The translations under genes were made by a program, and so were the position numbers. From the NCBI RefSeq assembly GCF_023015805.1, contig NZ_JALKBA010000003.1, positions 248,001-312,000 on the forward strand: 64,000 bases of DNA, in the 5' to 3' direction. How positions within the stretch are numbered: the first letter of the stretch is position 1; the number at the start of each line of letters is the position of its first letter. A model generated the notes under the pieces. It searched no databases. It was not told the DNA's origin and saw nothing but the letters and a program-made list of their open reading frames with translations. This document shows, piece after piece, positions 1 through 9,423 of the stretch. The DNA comes from Cellulophaga sp. F20128 (GTDB taxonomy: Bacteria; Bacteroidota; Bacteroidia; Flavobacteriales; Flavobacteriaceae).

Positions 1-394
1 TACAAGACAAGGTAGTTTTGGACATTCCGAATTTAATCAGCTTTCTGTGCCTTGGCAGGGAGATGATGCTAAATTCAATAAAGTAGATTTGGACTATTGG
101 ACACCTAATAATCCTACTGCTAATAATCCAGCTTTGGAATATGGTGCAAATACAGATTATTATTATACAGATTTTGATTTTGTACGTATCGGAAACATTG
201 GTTTGGGATATAAACTTCCAAAAGATATTTTAGATACCTTGAAAATGTCTAGTTTACGTTTTTCATTAGATATTCAAAATCCATTTACTTTTACAGATTA
301 TGCTGGTTCAGATCCAGAAACAGGTCTTCAAAATAACTATAACGGAGGGTATTTGACTCAAACAGTGTTGTTTGGACTAAAATTGTCATACTAA
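1..394 (+). CDS. SusC/RagA-like TonB-dependent outer-membrane transporter, C-terminal end (5' truncated)
   Basis: Only the last 130 or so codons are in the window; the frame (from base 2) is open to the left edge, so the gene begins upstream. The segment ends in alternating beta-strand sequence typical of a SusC barrel: an FDFVRIGNIGLGYKLP strand, then FSLDIQNPFTFTDYAGSDPE and a terminal VLFGLKLSY strand with an aromatic C-terminus. SusC forms the TonB-dependent channel that imports oligosaccharides captured by SusD. The SusD gene starts 18 nt downstream, which is the usual pairing and supports the call. The plug, TonB box and carboxypeptidase-like domain cannot be seen here. Confidence 0.9.
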   Translation, partial: TRQGSFGHSEFNQLSVPWQGDDAKFNKVDLDYWTPNNPTANNPALEYGANTDYYYTDFDFVRIGNIGLGYKLPKDILDTLKMSSLRFSLDIQNPFTFTDYAGSDPETGLQNNYNGGYLTQTVLFGLKLSY

Positions 395-412
395 TTTTAA
401 AAATATATAAAT

Positions 413-2062
413 ATGGAATTATTAAAAAACATAAAATATATATCAGCTATACTAGCTTTTATGGTTTTATTAAATGCTTGTGATAACTTTATAGAAGAAG
501 ATATTTACTCAAGTGTTACAAGTGAAAATTTTATAACAGAAGATAATGCAGACCAATTGGTTGCAGGTATTTACCCCCACGTTCGCTCGGTTTATAAAAA
601 CTATGGTTATAAGTTTGAAGGGACTGATATCTTTACATCTAGAGGTGATGTTAATTCTATTAGTGCTGGTAATGATTATGTAGGTTTTGAGGCACCAACT
701 GGCAACGGGGTGTGGTCAGGTAATTATGATATTATTGCCAAAGCAAGTACAGCTCTTAATCGTTATGAAAATCAAATAAAATGGAGTGATGGAAGATTAG
801 CTGAAAAAGCCTATGGTATTGCACAAGCAAAAGCATTAAGAGCCTTGGCCTTTTTTAATTTAGCACAACAATACGGTGGTGTAGTTTTAGAATTAGATGA
901 GCCTCAAACTATTCGTGACGATTATAAAAGATCGTCAGAAGAAGAAACTTATGCCCTAATTATTTCAGAATTGGAAGCGGCTATTCCAGATTTAGAAAAT
1001 GACCCACAAACAGGAAGGTTTTCAAAAAGAGCAGCACAACATGTATTGGCAGAGGTTTATTTAACGAAAGCATATACTTCCTTTGGTACTCCCTCAGATT
1101 ATACAACTGCTGTAACTTTGGCTGAATTAGCGATAGGTAATTACGACCTTAGAAGTCAGACTTTTGCACAGGTATTTGATTATGACAATCAAGTAAATGA
1201 TGAAGTGCTTTTTGCAGCGCAATGGGGTACGGATGGTACATCAGCTGATAAAAACAACAATAAACATGCTATGTTTATGTATTCAGTAGCTAATTTACCA
1301 GGTATAAACAGAACAACAACCCCTTATGGTTTTGCTATTGGTAGCCCTATGCCTACACCATTCTTTTATTCACTTTTCGCAGACAATGACTCAAGAGAGG
1401 ATGTTACAATTCACCGTGCGCTCCTTGCAGATGCAGATGAACCTGGTGGGCCAGATAATATAGTCGCTGGAGATACAGTGGTATATTTTCCTAAAGTTGC
1501 TTTAGATGCGGTTGAATTAGCAGAACGTTTAGATCGTTATTGGGTATACCAACCCGATCAATATCTATGGGGAAGTCCTGCTGATATTCCAGGAGTAAAT
1601 TACTTATATTCTTTAAATACGGAACTTACGAATTTTCCAATTTTTAAAAAATTTGATGATGAAAATTTTAATGAATCCGCTGAAGGTGCTCGTGATACTT
1701 TTATATATAGAATCGCTGAAACTCATTTAATTGCGGCGGAGGCTCATTTAGGCGCAGGAAATACAGCAGGAGCATTAGCACATATTAATCGAGTTAGAGA
1801 ACGAGCAACTGGAGTAGCAAATGAATATACCAGCATAACCATTGATGATATTTTAAATGAACGCGCATTAGAGCTTGCAGGCGAAGATAATAGATGGGCC
1901 GTATTAAAGAGAACTGGTAAATTACAAGAACGGATAGAACTTTACAATCCACATATAATTAACCACGGAGCTTTTGATCCTACAAAGCATTTATTGCGAC
2001 CAATTCCAACGCAAGAGATATCACTTTCACCAGGGACTATGACTCAAAATCCTAAATACTAA
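413..2062 (+). CDS. SusD/RagB-like surface glycan-binding lipoprotein
   Basis: This 549-aa protein has an N-terminal lipoprotein signal (hydrophobic stretch ending LLNAC, lipid-anchor Cys about residue 23) and the usual SusD length. TPR-like helical segments with AQAKALRALAFFNLAQQYGGV around residues 137-157 and the C-terminal ILNERALELAGEDNRW followed by RPIPTQEI are SusD family hallmarks. It should sit on the outer surface and cap the SusC barrel encoded immediately upstream. The substrate cannot be read from SusD itself; the neighbouring enzymes suggest a mannose/glucuronate/inositol-containing glycan. A strong terminator-like hairpin follows at 2113-2146. Confidence 0.95.
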   Translation: MELLKNIKYISAILAFMVLLNACDNFIEEDIYSSVTSENFITEDNADQLVAGIYPHVRSVYKNYGYKFEGTDIFTSRGDVNSISAGNDYVGFEAPTGNGVWSGNYDIIAKASTALNRYENQIKWSDGRLAEKAYGIAQAKALRALAFFNLAQQYGGVVLELDEPQTIRDDYKRSSEEETYALIISELEAAIPDLENDPQTGRFSKRAAQHVLAEVYLTKAYTSFGTPSDYTTAVTLAELAIGNYDLRSQTFAQVFDYDNQVNDEVLFAAQWGTDGTSADKNNNKHAMFMYSVANLPGINRTTTPYGFAIGSPMPTPFFYSLFADNDSREDVTIHRALLADADEPGGPDNIVAGDTVVYFPKVALDAVELAERLDRYWVYQPDQYLWGSPADIPGVNYLYSLNTELTNFPIFKKFDDENFNESAEGARDTFIYRIAETHLIAAEAHLGAGNTAGALAHINRVRERATGVANEYTSITIDDILNERALELAGEDNRWAVLKRTGKLQERIELYNPHIINHGAFDPTKHLLRPIPTQEISLSPGTMTQNPKY

Positions 2063-2112
2063 GATCGTATTTATAAAAAATAAAGTGTATTAGAGTTAGT
2101 TTAAGTTGAATT

Positions 2113-2146
2113 ATAGGCAGGCGATAATTTGTCTGCCTATTTTTTT
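2113..2146 (+). terminator. Rho-independent terminator after susD
   Basis: An 8-bp perfect stem (ATAGGCAG / CTGCCTAT) closes a short loop and is followed directly by a run of seven T. It sits 50 nt after the SusD stop and before the first enzyme gene, so it may separate or attenuate susCD from the enzyme genes. Confidence 0.8.
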
Positions 2147-2194
2147 AAAAAATGGTTTAAAATAATCCTATTTTAATTTGTAATTCCACAAACC

Positions 2195-2208
2195 CACCCT
2201 ATTGTATG
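2195..2208 (+). promoter_or_regulatory. 14-mer shared with the GH92/esterase intergenic palindrome
   Basis: The 14-mer CACCCTATTGTATG occurs here, ending on the ATG of the GH115-like gene, and again at 6618-6631 inside a 43-nt inverted repeat. The identity is directly visible. A role as a binding site for the local hybrid regulator is only a guess. Confidence 0.35.
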
Positions 2209-4263
2209 ACCAATTTTTTTTGTAGAATTAAAGTAATTTTGTGTTCACTTTATGTACTGTTCTTTATGTTATTTTCGTGTTCAAAATCTCAGCCTGAAAA
2301 CTGTTACGTAATCGTTGGAGCAGCTGCAAATAATGTGGAATTAAATACTATTGATGATTTTAAAAAAGATCTTAAAAAAGTTATTGATAGCGAAGTAATA
2401 CTCTTATCAGAAACTGATGAATTGCCAGGTACAGGTACTATTTTTGTATTAGGAACAACTTTTTCAAACGGATTAATTAAGGAAATGGCAGCACAAAAAA
2501 AAATTGTATTGTCCAGTTCATTTCCAGGTTCAAGAGGTGGAATATGGGCCACAACAACACTTTCAAATGGACAAGATGCTATTGTAATTGGCGGGTCTGA
2601 TGTACAAGGTTTTCAATATGCTACCTACGATTATTCAAAAGAAGTATTAGGAGTTGATCCATTTGAATATTGGACAGGGAAATTACCCAGTAAAAAATTG
2701 GCAACTGATTTGTCTCACTTCACTTCAAAAACAATTAACCCTCCAAAGGTTCCCATACTCACTTATTTTGAAAATGATGTAGATGAACTGGCAAATTATA
2801 GAGGGAAGTTGCTAGAGTACGATTGGGAGAGTTATACCGAAATGGTTAATTCACTAGTGCGATTGCGCTATAATTCCATCCAATTGTTTGATATGCTGGG
2901 CAGACCAGAATTTTTTATTCGCCCAGAATACAAAAAACTAGCGCCAGACTACCAAATAGATATAGCCTATGTGGATAAGATGATCAACTATGCACATGCG
3001 AAGGGAATGCAAATTGCAATCGACTTTGCATTAGGGTATCAAATTCACCCTATGGCTGCCGATAAGGCAGATTGTTGGAAAACTTACAAGGAAGACTGGT
3101 TGCAGGCTTGGCGCTATTATTTAGAAAAAACGCCTTTAGCCAAAACCGATATTTTTATACTTAGACCATGGCATCAAGTTTGGGATTGGGAGTATAAAAG
3201 CAGTTGTGGCGAAAGTAAAATTGATGTTTTTAATGAGGTATATGCTGCTTTTGGCGATTTGGTAGACGAATACAAGCCAGATGCAACAAAAGTATTGGTT
3301 TGTTATTCTGATGGGATGCAAATGTGGAATGAAGGTTTTAGACCACCAAAAGACTGGACCGTATTGTGGTCCGATCACGGTTTTGGTGATTTTGAACACT
3401 TGCCAAATACCACAGATGGCTATAAGTTTGGAACCTACATGCATGCTGGGTATTGGTTAAACCATACTGTACATAATCCCTATCCCAAGAAAGTGGAATC
3501 TGTGATGAAAGATATGTTTCAGACGTATAATACAACTAATTATTGCTTGGTAAACGGACAAAATTTTAGACCATTTTTACTGAATATTGAGGCGTATAGT
3601 GAAGTGTGTAATAATCCAGAAACCTTTAACGGGGATACGTTTTATAAAGCATGGACGGAACGTTATTTTACTGAAGAAGTAGCAAATCACGCCCGTAATT
3701 CTATGAAATGGCTTCATGAAGCACAAGAAGGAAGAAAAGGCTATGTAGAACATTTGTGGGAAATTAGGGAGGCAGTTTCCTATTTATCCAATGCACCTAT
3801 ACGGAGACCGGGTAAAACGGATGTGCCTTATGACTATAAAAGGGTAGCAAATGACTTTATACATACAGCGCGTGCTAAAGACAATTTACAAAAGGCCTTA
3901 TCCGAAGCCAAAATAGGATACGACAAAGTGGAGCTAGATGGTAATTTTTATCACTCCTATATCCTATTGCCAACAATTTTATATGCAGATTTAATCGATT
4001 TTGAAACAACTTTGCATTCTATGGCAGTCTTAAAAAGGGAGTTTGAAGTTAGTAAAAATAAGGACGCTTTAGAAGAAGCAAAGTCGTTGGTAACAATTGC
4101 AAAACAAAAGCTTAAAACGATCTATCAAAATAGAACTTCAGGAGATTTGGATTCAAAATGGCAACATTGGTATTCCATAAAAATACGAAGACAAAACAAT
4201 GGATTTCCGACCTTAGAAATGATGGAAGAAATTGAAAGTAATTTAAATAAAATGACACTTTAA
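2206..4263 (+). CDS. Putative glycoside hydrolase, GH115 alpha-glucuronidase-like lipoprotein
   Basis: 685 aa with a lipoprotein signal (VLFFMLFSC, Cys about residue 25). The order of parts resembles GH115 and GH67-type proteins: an N-terminal alpha/beta domain ending IVIGGSDVQGFQYATYDYSKEV, then DPFEYW, a catalytic-barrel-like segment (LRYNSIQLFDMLGRPEFF, HAKGMQIAIDFALGYQIHP), a LWSDHGFGDFEHLP segment and a YMHAGYWLNHTVHNPYP segment, and a helical C-terminus. GH115 enzymes remove glucuronic acid from glycans. Similarity is judged by eye and is partial, so substrate and catalytic residues are not assigned. It is the first enzyme after susCD and lies 11 nt before the GH92 gene. Glucuronate linked to inositol is a plausible target given the neighbours. 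Confidence 0.55.
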   Translation: MTNFFCRIKVILCSLYVLFFMLFSCSKSQPENCYVIVGAAANNVELNTIDDFKKDLKKVIDSEVILLSETDELPGTGTIFVLGTTFSNGLIKEMAAQKKIVLSSSFPGSRGGIWATTTLSNGQDAIVIGGSDVQGFQYATYDYSKEVLGVDPFEYWTGKLPSKKLATDLSHFTSKTINPPKVPILTYFENDVDELANYRGKLLEYDWESYTEMVNSLVRLRYNSIQLFDMLGRPEFFIRPEYKKLAPDYQIDIAYVDKMINYAHAKGMQIAIDFALGYQIHPMAADKADCWKTYKEDWLQAWRYYLEKTPLAKTDIFILRPWHQVWDWEYKSSCGESKIDVFNEVYAAFGDLVDEYKPDATKVLVCYSDGMQMWNEGFRPPKDWTVLWSDHGFGDFEHLPNTTDGYKFGTYMHAGYWLNHTVHNPYPKKVESVMKDMFQTYNTTNYCLVNGQNFRPFLLNIEAYSEVCNNPETFNGDTFYKAWTERYFTEEVANHARNSMKWLHEAQEGRKGYVEHLWEIREAVSYLSNAPIRRPGKTDVPYDYKRVANDFIHTARAKDNLQKALSEAKIGYDKVELDGNFYHSYILLPTILYADLIDFETTLHSMAVLKREFEVSKNKDALEEAKSLVTIAKQKLKTIYQNRTSGDLDSKWQHWYSIKIRRQNNGFPTLEMMEEIESNLNKMTL

Positions 4264-4274
4264 TCAGATAAATA

Positions 4275-6602
4275 ATGAAGCTAAACCAAAAAATCAGAAA
4301 TAGCGTTGTGGGAATAGGTTTTATACTATGCGCTCTAATTTCCTGTAAAAATGAGGACAAAAGAGTAGCTGTTGTTGATAGCGATGAACCAACGGATTAT
4401 GTAGCCAAAGTATATCCTCAACTTGATTCTGAAAACTCCAGATGGTTTTTCTTTGCTTCTGCTAATCGTCCATTTGGAATGGTAAATTTAAGTCCAGACA
4501 CTCAAATTGGCGGAGCTTGGGGTAGTGGCTATCGCTATAAAACGGATACGATAAAAGGGTTTAGTCATATTCATGCATGGCAAATGTCTGGTGTTTCTGT
4601 AATGCCTGTAACGGTATCGGAGTCAAATAAAGCGACAGTTTTTACAGACTTTTATTCAAAATTTAGTCATGAAACAGAAAAAATTGCACCGGGTTACCAT
4701 TATTTAGAATTAGATAGGTATCAAATCACTTCAGAATTAACGAGTACCAAAAGGGTAGGGTTTCATCAATACACATTTCCTGAAAATGAAAAAGCAGCCA
4801 TTCTTTTTAATCTAAATACCTTATTGGGACCCTGTGAAAATTCAGCCGGGGTATTGCAACAAAACGGTCCAAAAGAAATTACGGGCTCATTGGTTATGGA
4901 GCCAACACGCCGAAGACCTAAACCACTAACTGTTTATTTTAAAGCACTTTTTAATACGCCTATTTCTTCCATTGAAAAGGATGAAACTACAGGCAATTAT
5001 CTTGTGAATCTAAAAGAAACCACATCAAAAGTTCTGATGAAAATAGGTATTTCATATACGTCGGTAGCGAATGCAGGGAACAATTTAAAAGAAGAACTAG
5101 GGCATTGGAATTTTGATACAATTGTCTCCCAATCAAAAACAGAATGGAATGATTTACTTCGTAGAATTGACGTCCAAGGTGGTACAGAAAAAAGTCAAAA
5201 AAGATTTTATACAGACTTGTGGCATGCCTTACAAGGACGTAGAATTATTAATGATATAAATGGTGCCTATCCAGACAATACAGCCAAGGAATTTAGAATA
5301 GGTCAATTGCCTTTAGATGATAATGGTATTCCAAAATTCAATCATTTTAATTCAGATTCTTTTTGGGGAGCTCAGTGGACAATTAACACTCTTTGGGGCC
5401 TTGCTTATCCTGAAATTATGGAAGATTTTACCCATTCCTTGCTTCAGTATTATAAGGACGGTGGCTTAATTCCTCGCGGACCTTCAGGTGGTAATTATAC
5501 CTACGTGATGACCGGAGCTTCATCTACCCCCTTTATTGTGAGTGCCATTCAAAAGGGTATTGTTAAGGATGATATAGAAGGTATTTATCAGGCCTTGAAA
5601 AAGAACCATATGCCAAATGGAATTATGGAAAAATCTGGGTATGAACACATCACTAATAAAGGAGGTGGATTGGCTCATTATATTAAAAATGGATATGTGC
5701 CTTATCCAATTCCAGAAGGGCAATTTGGAGGGCACCAAGATGGTGCTAGTTTAACGATGGAATATGCATACCAAGATTGGACCTTAGCACAATTAGCTAA
5801 AAAGTTGGGTCACACGGCAGATTATGATTATTTTATGGAGCGTTCTAAAAACTATGGGAATGTTTTTGATAAAAATACCGGCTGGATGCGGCCTAAAAAC
5901 TTAGAAGGCGAATGGTATCAAAAATTTGATCCATATGAAGTAAAGGTTGGTTTTATAGAGTCTAATAGCGCTCAATCTACATGGTTTGTACCGCATGATT
6001 TGGAAGGCTTGGCAACACTAATGGGAGGAACAGAAAAGGCCGTAGAGAAATTAAATCAGCAGTTTGTAAAAGCAGCAGAAATAAACTTTACATCGGGTAC
6101 CTCTCATTCCCTAGAAAATCACCCAGAGTATAGTAGGATTCCCGTTAATTTTGGAAATCAACCATCGATACAAACCTCTTTTGTATTTAATATGTTACAA
6201 AGACCAGACCTTACGCAATATTGGACCAGAAATGTTATTGATAAAACATTTAGTGGGTTGTCTCCTGCCACCGGTTATAATGGAGATGAAGATCAAGGTT
6301 TAATGGGAAGTTTAAATGTACTTCTCAAAATAGGGTTGTTTCAAATGAATGGAGGTACGGAGGATAATCCAGAATATCAAATTGGGAGTCCAATTTTTGA
6401 CAAAATTACCATTGCGCTACATCCAAAGTATTATTCAAAGAATACCTTTGTTATAAAAACCATTAACAATAGCCCCACAAACGTTTATGTCAATAAGGTT
6501 ACCTTCAATAATAAAACAATTGATGGTTATAAAATTACGCAGAAGGAAATTGCAAATGGAGGGGAATTAGTGCTAGAAATGAGTGAAAAACCAAAGGAAT
6601 AA
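4275..6602 (+). CDS. GH92 family alpha-mannosidase lipoprotein
   Basis: 775 aa, the usual GH92 length, with a lipobox at about residue 24 (CALISC). GH92 hallmarks in order: YVAKVYPQLDSENSRWFFFASANRPFG at the start of the N-terminal beta domain, GFSHIHAWQMSG, the (alpha/alpha)6 barrel segments FNSDSFWGAQWTINTLWGL and GGHQDGASLTMEYAYQDW, and the C-terminal GYNGDEDQGLMG followed by YQIGSPIFDKITI. Family members are Ca2+-dependent inverting exo-alpha-mannosidases acting mainly on 1,2-, 1,3-, 1,4- or 1,6-linked mannose. The exact linkage cannot be predicted here. It is co-directional with the GH115-like gene 11 nt upstream and is followed by a 43-nt inverted repeat. Confidence 0.93.
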   Translation: MKLNQKIRNSVVGIGFILCALISCKNEDKRVAVVDSDEPTDYVAKVYPQLDSENSRWFFFASANRPFGMVNLSPDTQIGGAWGSGYRYKTDTIKGFSHIHAWQMSGVSVMPVTVSESNKATVFTDFYSKFSHETEKIAPGYHYLELDRYQITSELTSTKRVGFHQYTFPENEKAAILFNLNTLLGPCENSAGVLQQNGPKEITGSLVMEPTRRRPKPLTVYFKALFNTPISSIEKDETTGNYLVNLKETTSKVLMKIGISYTSVANAGNNLKEELGHWNFDTIVSQSKTEWNDLLRRIDVQGGTEKSQKRFYTDLWHALQGRRIINDINGAYPDNTAKEFRIGQLPLDDNGIPKFNHFNSDSFWGAQWTINTLWGLAYPEIMEDFTHSLLQYYKDGGLIPRGPSGGNYTYVMTGASSTPFIVSAIQKGIVKDDIEGIYQALKKNHMPNGIMEKSGYEHITNKGGGLAHYIKNGYVPYPIPEGQFGGHQDGASLTMEYAYQDWTLAQLAKKLGHTADYDYFMERSKNYGNVFDKNTGWMRPKNLEGEWYQKFDPYEVKVGFIESNSAQSTWFVPHDLEGLATLMGGTEKAVEKLNQQFVKAAEINFTSGTSHSLENHPEYSRIPVNFGNQPSIQTSFVFNMLQRPDLTQYWTRNVIDKTFSGLSPATGYNGDEDQGLMGSLNVLLKIGLFQMNGGTEDNPEYQIGSPIFDKITIALHPKYYSKNTFVIKTINNSPTNVYVNKVTFNNKTIDGYKITQKEIANGGELVLEMSEKPKE

Positions 6603-6615
6603 TTCGTTGTATTTT

Positions 6616-6658
6616 CACACCCTATTGTATGTGTATTTACGTACATAATAGGGTTGTG
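6616..6658 (+). promoter_or_regulatory. 43-nt inverted repeat between GH92 and esterase genes
   Basis: The arms CACACCCTATT and AATAGGG-T-TGTG pair with one bulged base, and inner bases extend the stem around a short loop. No T-run follows, so it is not a standard terminator. It contains the 14-mer also found at 2195-2208. It could be a transcript-processing hairpin or an operator. Confidence 0.5.
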
Positions 6659-6737
6659 ATAAGGTAAAAGCCAACAGGAATGCCTATTATTGTAAATAGG
6701 TAAGGGTTTTTAAATAACCTTAATTTTAAGCTAAAGT

Positions 6738-8357
6738 ATGAAGATTATTGTAATAGCTATAGGTGTCTTTTTTTCCTGTTCGGTTACGGCTCAAACTAGA
6801 GATACACTTTTGTTGTGGAATGATAAAGTGCCAAATGAAACCCGGGAAAAACAGCGAGCAAGACAGACAGACGACACTAGCGGTGGCGTTATTCGATTAA
6901 CTGATGTCACCAATCCTATACTTACGGTTTTTAAACCTAAAATTCCAAATGGTTCTAAGGCCGGGATTATAATTTGTCCGGGTGGAGGATATAAAATATT
7001 GGCAATAGATAAAGGGGGTACTGAAGTTGCCGAATGGATAAACAGCTTGGGATATACAGCCTTTGTACTGCAATATCGTGTTCCAAATAAACAACAGGGT
7101 GCCCTACAAGATGCCCAGCGTGCTATTCGATTGGTGCGGGCCAATGCCACTTTATACGATGTAGACCCTCAGAAAATTGGTTTTATGGGTTTTTCAGCAG
7201 GCGGACATTTAGCGGCAAATGCGGCTACAAATTTTCAGAAGAATACCTATGTCCAAGTTGATGCAATAGACGATTTATCAAGTCGCCCAGATTTTACAAT
7301 GCTTATTTACCCAGCTTATCTAGATAAAGGGGAAAACAGGAGTTTAAGTCCAGAACTTAAATTAGAAGAAAATACATCACCATTTTTTATTTTCGGGACC
7401 GTTGATGACCCCTATGGAAATAGTTCTTTGGTGATGACTACGGCCTTGCGAGATACTAAAATACCTGTTACGTTACACATGTTGCCCCAAGGTGGACACG
7501 GTTATGGGTTGCGAAAAGGAAATATAGCGGCAGAAACATGGCCTCTATTAGCTGAAAATTGGTTGCATAAGATGGTACCGCCTAAGGAAGGAGTCAAATT
7601 TAAAAGGACCCATAATTTTCCAAAAATAGTTGAGTACCCAAAAAATATACCGCCTAAGAAGGATGTATGGGTATTTCTAATGGCAGGACAATCCAATATG
7701 GCTGGTCGCGGGTTAGTAGAACCGTTAGATACCATATCTTCAACTCGAATTTTAACCATTAATAAAAACAACGAAATTATACTAGCCAAAGAACCACTGC
7801 ATTTTTATGAGCCTACAATGGCAGGCTTAGACAGTGGTATGTCCTTTGCTAGAAATCTTATAAAAGAGGTTCCAGAAAACGTATCTGTTTTGTTAATTCC
7901 AACCGCTGTGGGGGGAAGTGCTATAGGCCAATGGATAGGAGATTCTCTCCATCGAAATGTAAAATTATTATCCAACTTTAAACAGAAGGTAGTATTGGCT
8001 AAAAAATATGGAACTGTAAAAGGAATTTTGTGGCATCAAGGCGAGAGTGATGCATCACCACAAGGGGTTGCCGCCTACGCCAAAAATATGAGCATTTTAG
8101 CGAAGGAGTTTAGAAGTGCTGTTGGCCAAAAAAACCTACCAATTGTGGCTGGGGAACTTGGGAATTATTCAAAAAAAGAAGCATTATGGATGGCTCTAAA
8201 TCGTGAGCTTCATAACTATACCAAAAAAGATAAAAACTTCGCTGTCATTAGTGCAGCGGACTTGGATGATAAAGGCGACAGGGTGCATTTTAATTCAGAA
8301 GGTCAAAGAATGTTGGGACTCAGGTATGCTGAGGCATATCTTAAAATTAAAAAATAG
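6738..8357 (+). CDS. Two-domain carbohydrate esterase: alpha/beta-hydrolase plus SGNH sialate-O-acetylesterase-like domain
   Basis: 539 aa with a cleavable signal peptide (ends SVTAQ, about residue 19). Residues about 25-280 form an alpha/beta-hydrolase of the BD-FAE/acetylxylan-esterase type: PGGGY oxyanion region at 81-85, nucleophile Ser153 in GFSAGG, an acid in FGTVDDP near 223 and His254 in GGHGYG. Residues about 305-539 form a separate SGNH/DUF303-like esterase: FLMAGQSNMAGRG with Ser319, a GG block (VGGSAIGQW), the LWHQGESDA motif, and a C-terminal D-x-V-H-F (DRVHFNSEGQ). Both sets of catalytic residues look intact, so it could remove two different acyl decorations, or acetyl groups at two positions. 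Secreted, probably periplasmic. Confidence 0.88.
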   Translation: MKIIVIAIGVFFSCSVTAQTRDTLLLWNDKVPNETREKQRARQTDDTSGGVIRLTDVTNPILTVFKPKIPNGSKAGIIICPGGGYKILAIDKGGTEVAEWINSLGYTAFVLQYRVPNKQQGALQDAQRAIRLVRANATLYDVDPQKIGFMGFSAGGHLAANAATNFQKNTYVQVDAIDDLSSRPDFTMLIYPAYLDKGENRSLSPELKLEENTSPFFIFGTVDDPYGNSSLVMTTALRDTKIPVTLHMLPQGGHGYGLRKGNIAAETWPLLAENWLHKMVPPKEGVKFKRTHNFPKIVEYPKNIPPKKDVWVFLMAGQSNMAGRGLVEPLDTISSTRILTINKNNEIILAKEPLHFYEPTMAGLDSGMSFARNLIKEVPENVSVLLIPTAVGGSAIGQWIGDSLHRNVKLLSNFKQKVVLAKKYGTVKGILWHQGESDASPQGVAAYAKNMSILAKEFRSAVGQKNLPIVAGELGNYSKKEALWMALNRELHNYTKKDKNFAVISAADLDDKGDRVHFNSEGQRMLGLRYAEAYLKIKK

Positions 8358-8361
8358 AGGC

Positions 8362-9423
8362 ATGTTTAGAATAAAAATTAGTATACTTTTAGGTGCTGTC
8401 TTGGCAGTGTCAGCTTGTAGTGAAAACCAAATAGCACTTCAGGATGTGCAAGTGATTGGGAGTCATAATTCCTATAAAATTCCAATTGAGCCTGCGCTTT
8501 TCGAGTATTTAAAAACTGTAGATTCTTCAAGAGCAAATGCCTTGCAATACGGGCATATATCAGTGGAGGCCCAACTGGATTTAGGCCTGCGGAATTTAGA
8601 GTTCGATGTATTTCACGATCCATTAGGTGGCCGTTATTCAAGCCCCAAAGGATTGGATATTGTTAAGGCTAGTGGAGACAAACCATTGGTGTTTGATAAA
8701 GAACAAAAACTACAAACCCCTGGTTTAAAAATGTTTCATATTCAGGATATAGATTTTAGAAGCCATCACTTGGTTTTTAAGGAAGGCTTAGAAACCTTAA
8801 AAAAATGGTCCGATGCCAACCCCAATCACAGTCCAATTTATATTCTGATAAATGCCAAAGATCAAAAAATAGTGGGCACCACAGAACCTTTGCCTTTTAC
8901 CAAAGAGGCATTAGATAATATAGATGTTGAAATTAAGAGTGTTTTTTCTGACGATAAATTAATTACCCCAGATTTGGTACGAGGTGATTTTGAAACGCTT
9001 GAAGCTGCAATTCTAGCTAAAGGTTGGCCAAAGTTATCAGCGGTTAAAGGGCGATTCCTTTTTGTGCTCGACGAGAAGGAAGAAAAAATAAATCGTTATA
9101 TTGAAAATCATGCCGCATTAAAAAATAGGATCTTGTTTGTAAATAGTAAAGAAGGAAAACCAGAGGCGGCTTTTAGGATTGTAAACGACCCCATTAAAGA
9201 TTTTAATTATATTCAAGAATTAGTGGCCAAAGGGTATATGGTTCGTACACGGGCAGACGCTAGTACCAAAGAAGCTCGTACTGCTAATTACGATAGATTT
9301 GAAAAGGCAAAAGCATCAGGAGCACAAGTAATTTCAACGGATTATTATAGTCCTTCTACACTTTTTCCATCTACATTTGAAATAAATTTCGGAAAAGGCA
9401 CCTATGAGAAAATCAAAAACTAA
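8362..9423 (+). CDS. Ca2+-dependent phosphoinositide phospholipase C-like lipoprotein
   Basis: The chosen ATG at 8362 gives 353 aa with a proper lipobox (LAVSAC, Cys19); a longer in-frame extension from 8203 overlaps the upstream gene and is rejected. It matches the bacterial Ca2+-dependent PI-PLC family: GSHNSYK with His35 (candidate catalytic base), LRNLEFDVFHD with Glu80 and Asp82 (candidate Ca2+ ligands), and LKMFHIQDIDFRSHH with His126 (candidate second catalytic His). The family cleaves phosphoinositides to inositol phosphate and a lipid. It starts 4 nt after the esterase stop and its end overlaps the next gene by 20 nt, so it is tightly co-translated. In this locus it would release a glycosyl-inositol-phosphate head group or trim residual inositol phosphate lipid. 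The family call is good; the exact substrate is inference. Confidence 0.8.
   Translation: MFRIKISILLGAVLAVSACSENQIALQDVQVIGSHNSYKIPIEPALFEYLKTVDSSRANALQYGHISVEAQLDLGLRNLEFDVFHDPLGGRYSSPKGLDIVKASGDKPLVFDKEQKLQTPGLKMFHIQDIDFRSHHLVFKEGLETLKKWSDANPNHSPIYILINAKDQKIVGTTEPLPFTKEALDNIDVEIKSVFSDDKLITPDLVRGDFETLEAAILAKGWPKLSAVKGRFLFVLDEKEEKINRYIENHAALKNRILFVNSKEGKPEAAFRIVNDPIKDFNYIQELVAKGYMVRTRADASTKEARTANYDRFEKAKASGAQVISTDYYSPSTLFPSTFEINFGKGTYEKIKN

Noticed and set aside
8203-8361. N-terminal extension of the PI-PLC-like gene
   Set aside because: It overlaps the esterase gene by about 155 nt and would bury a clear lipoprotein signal; ATG 8362 is preferred.
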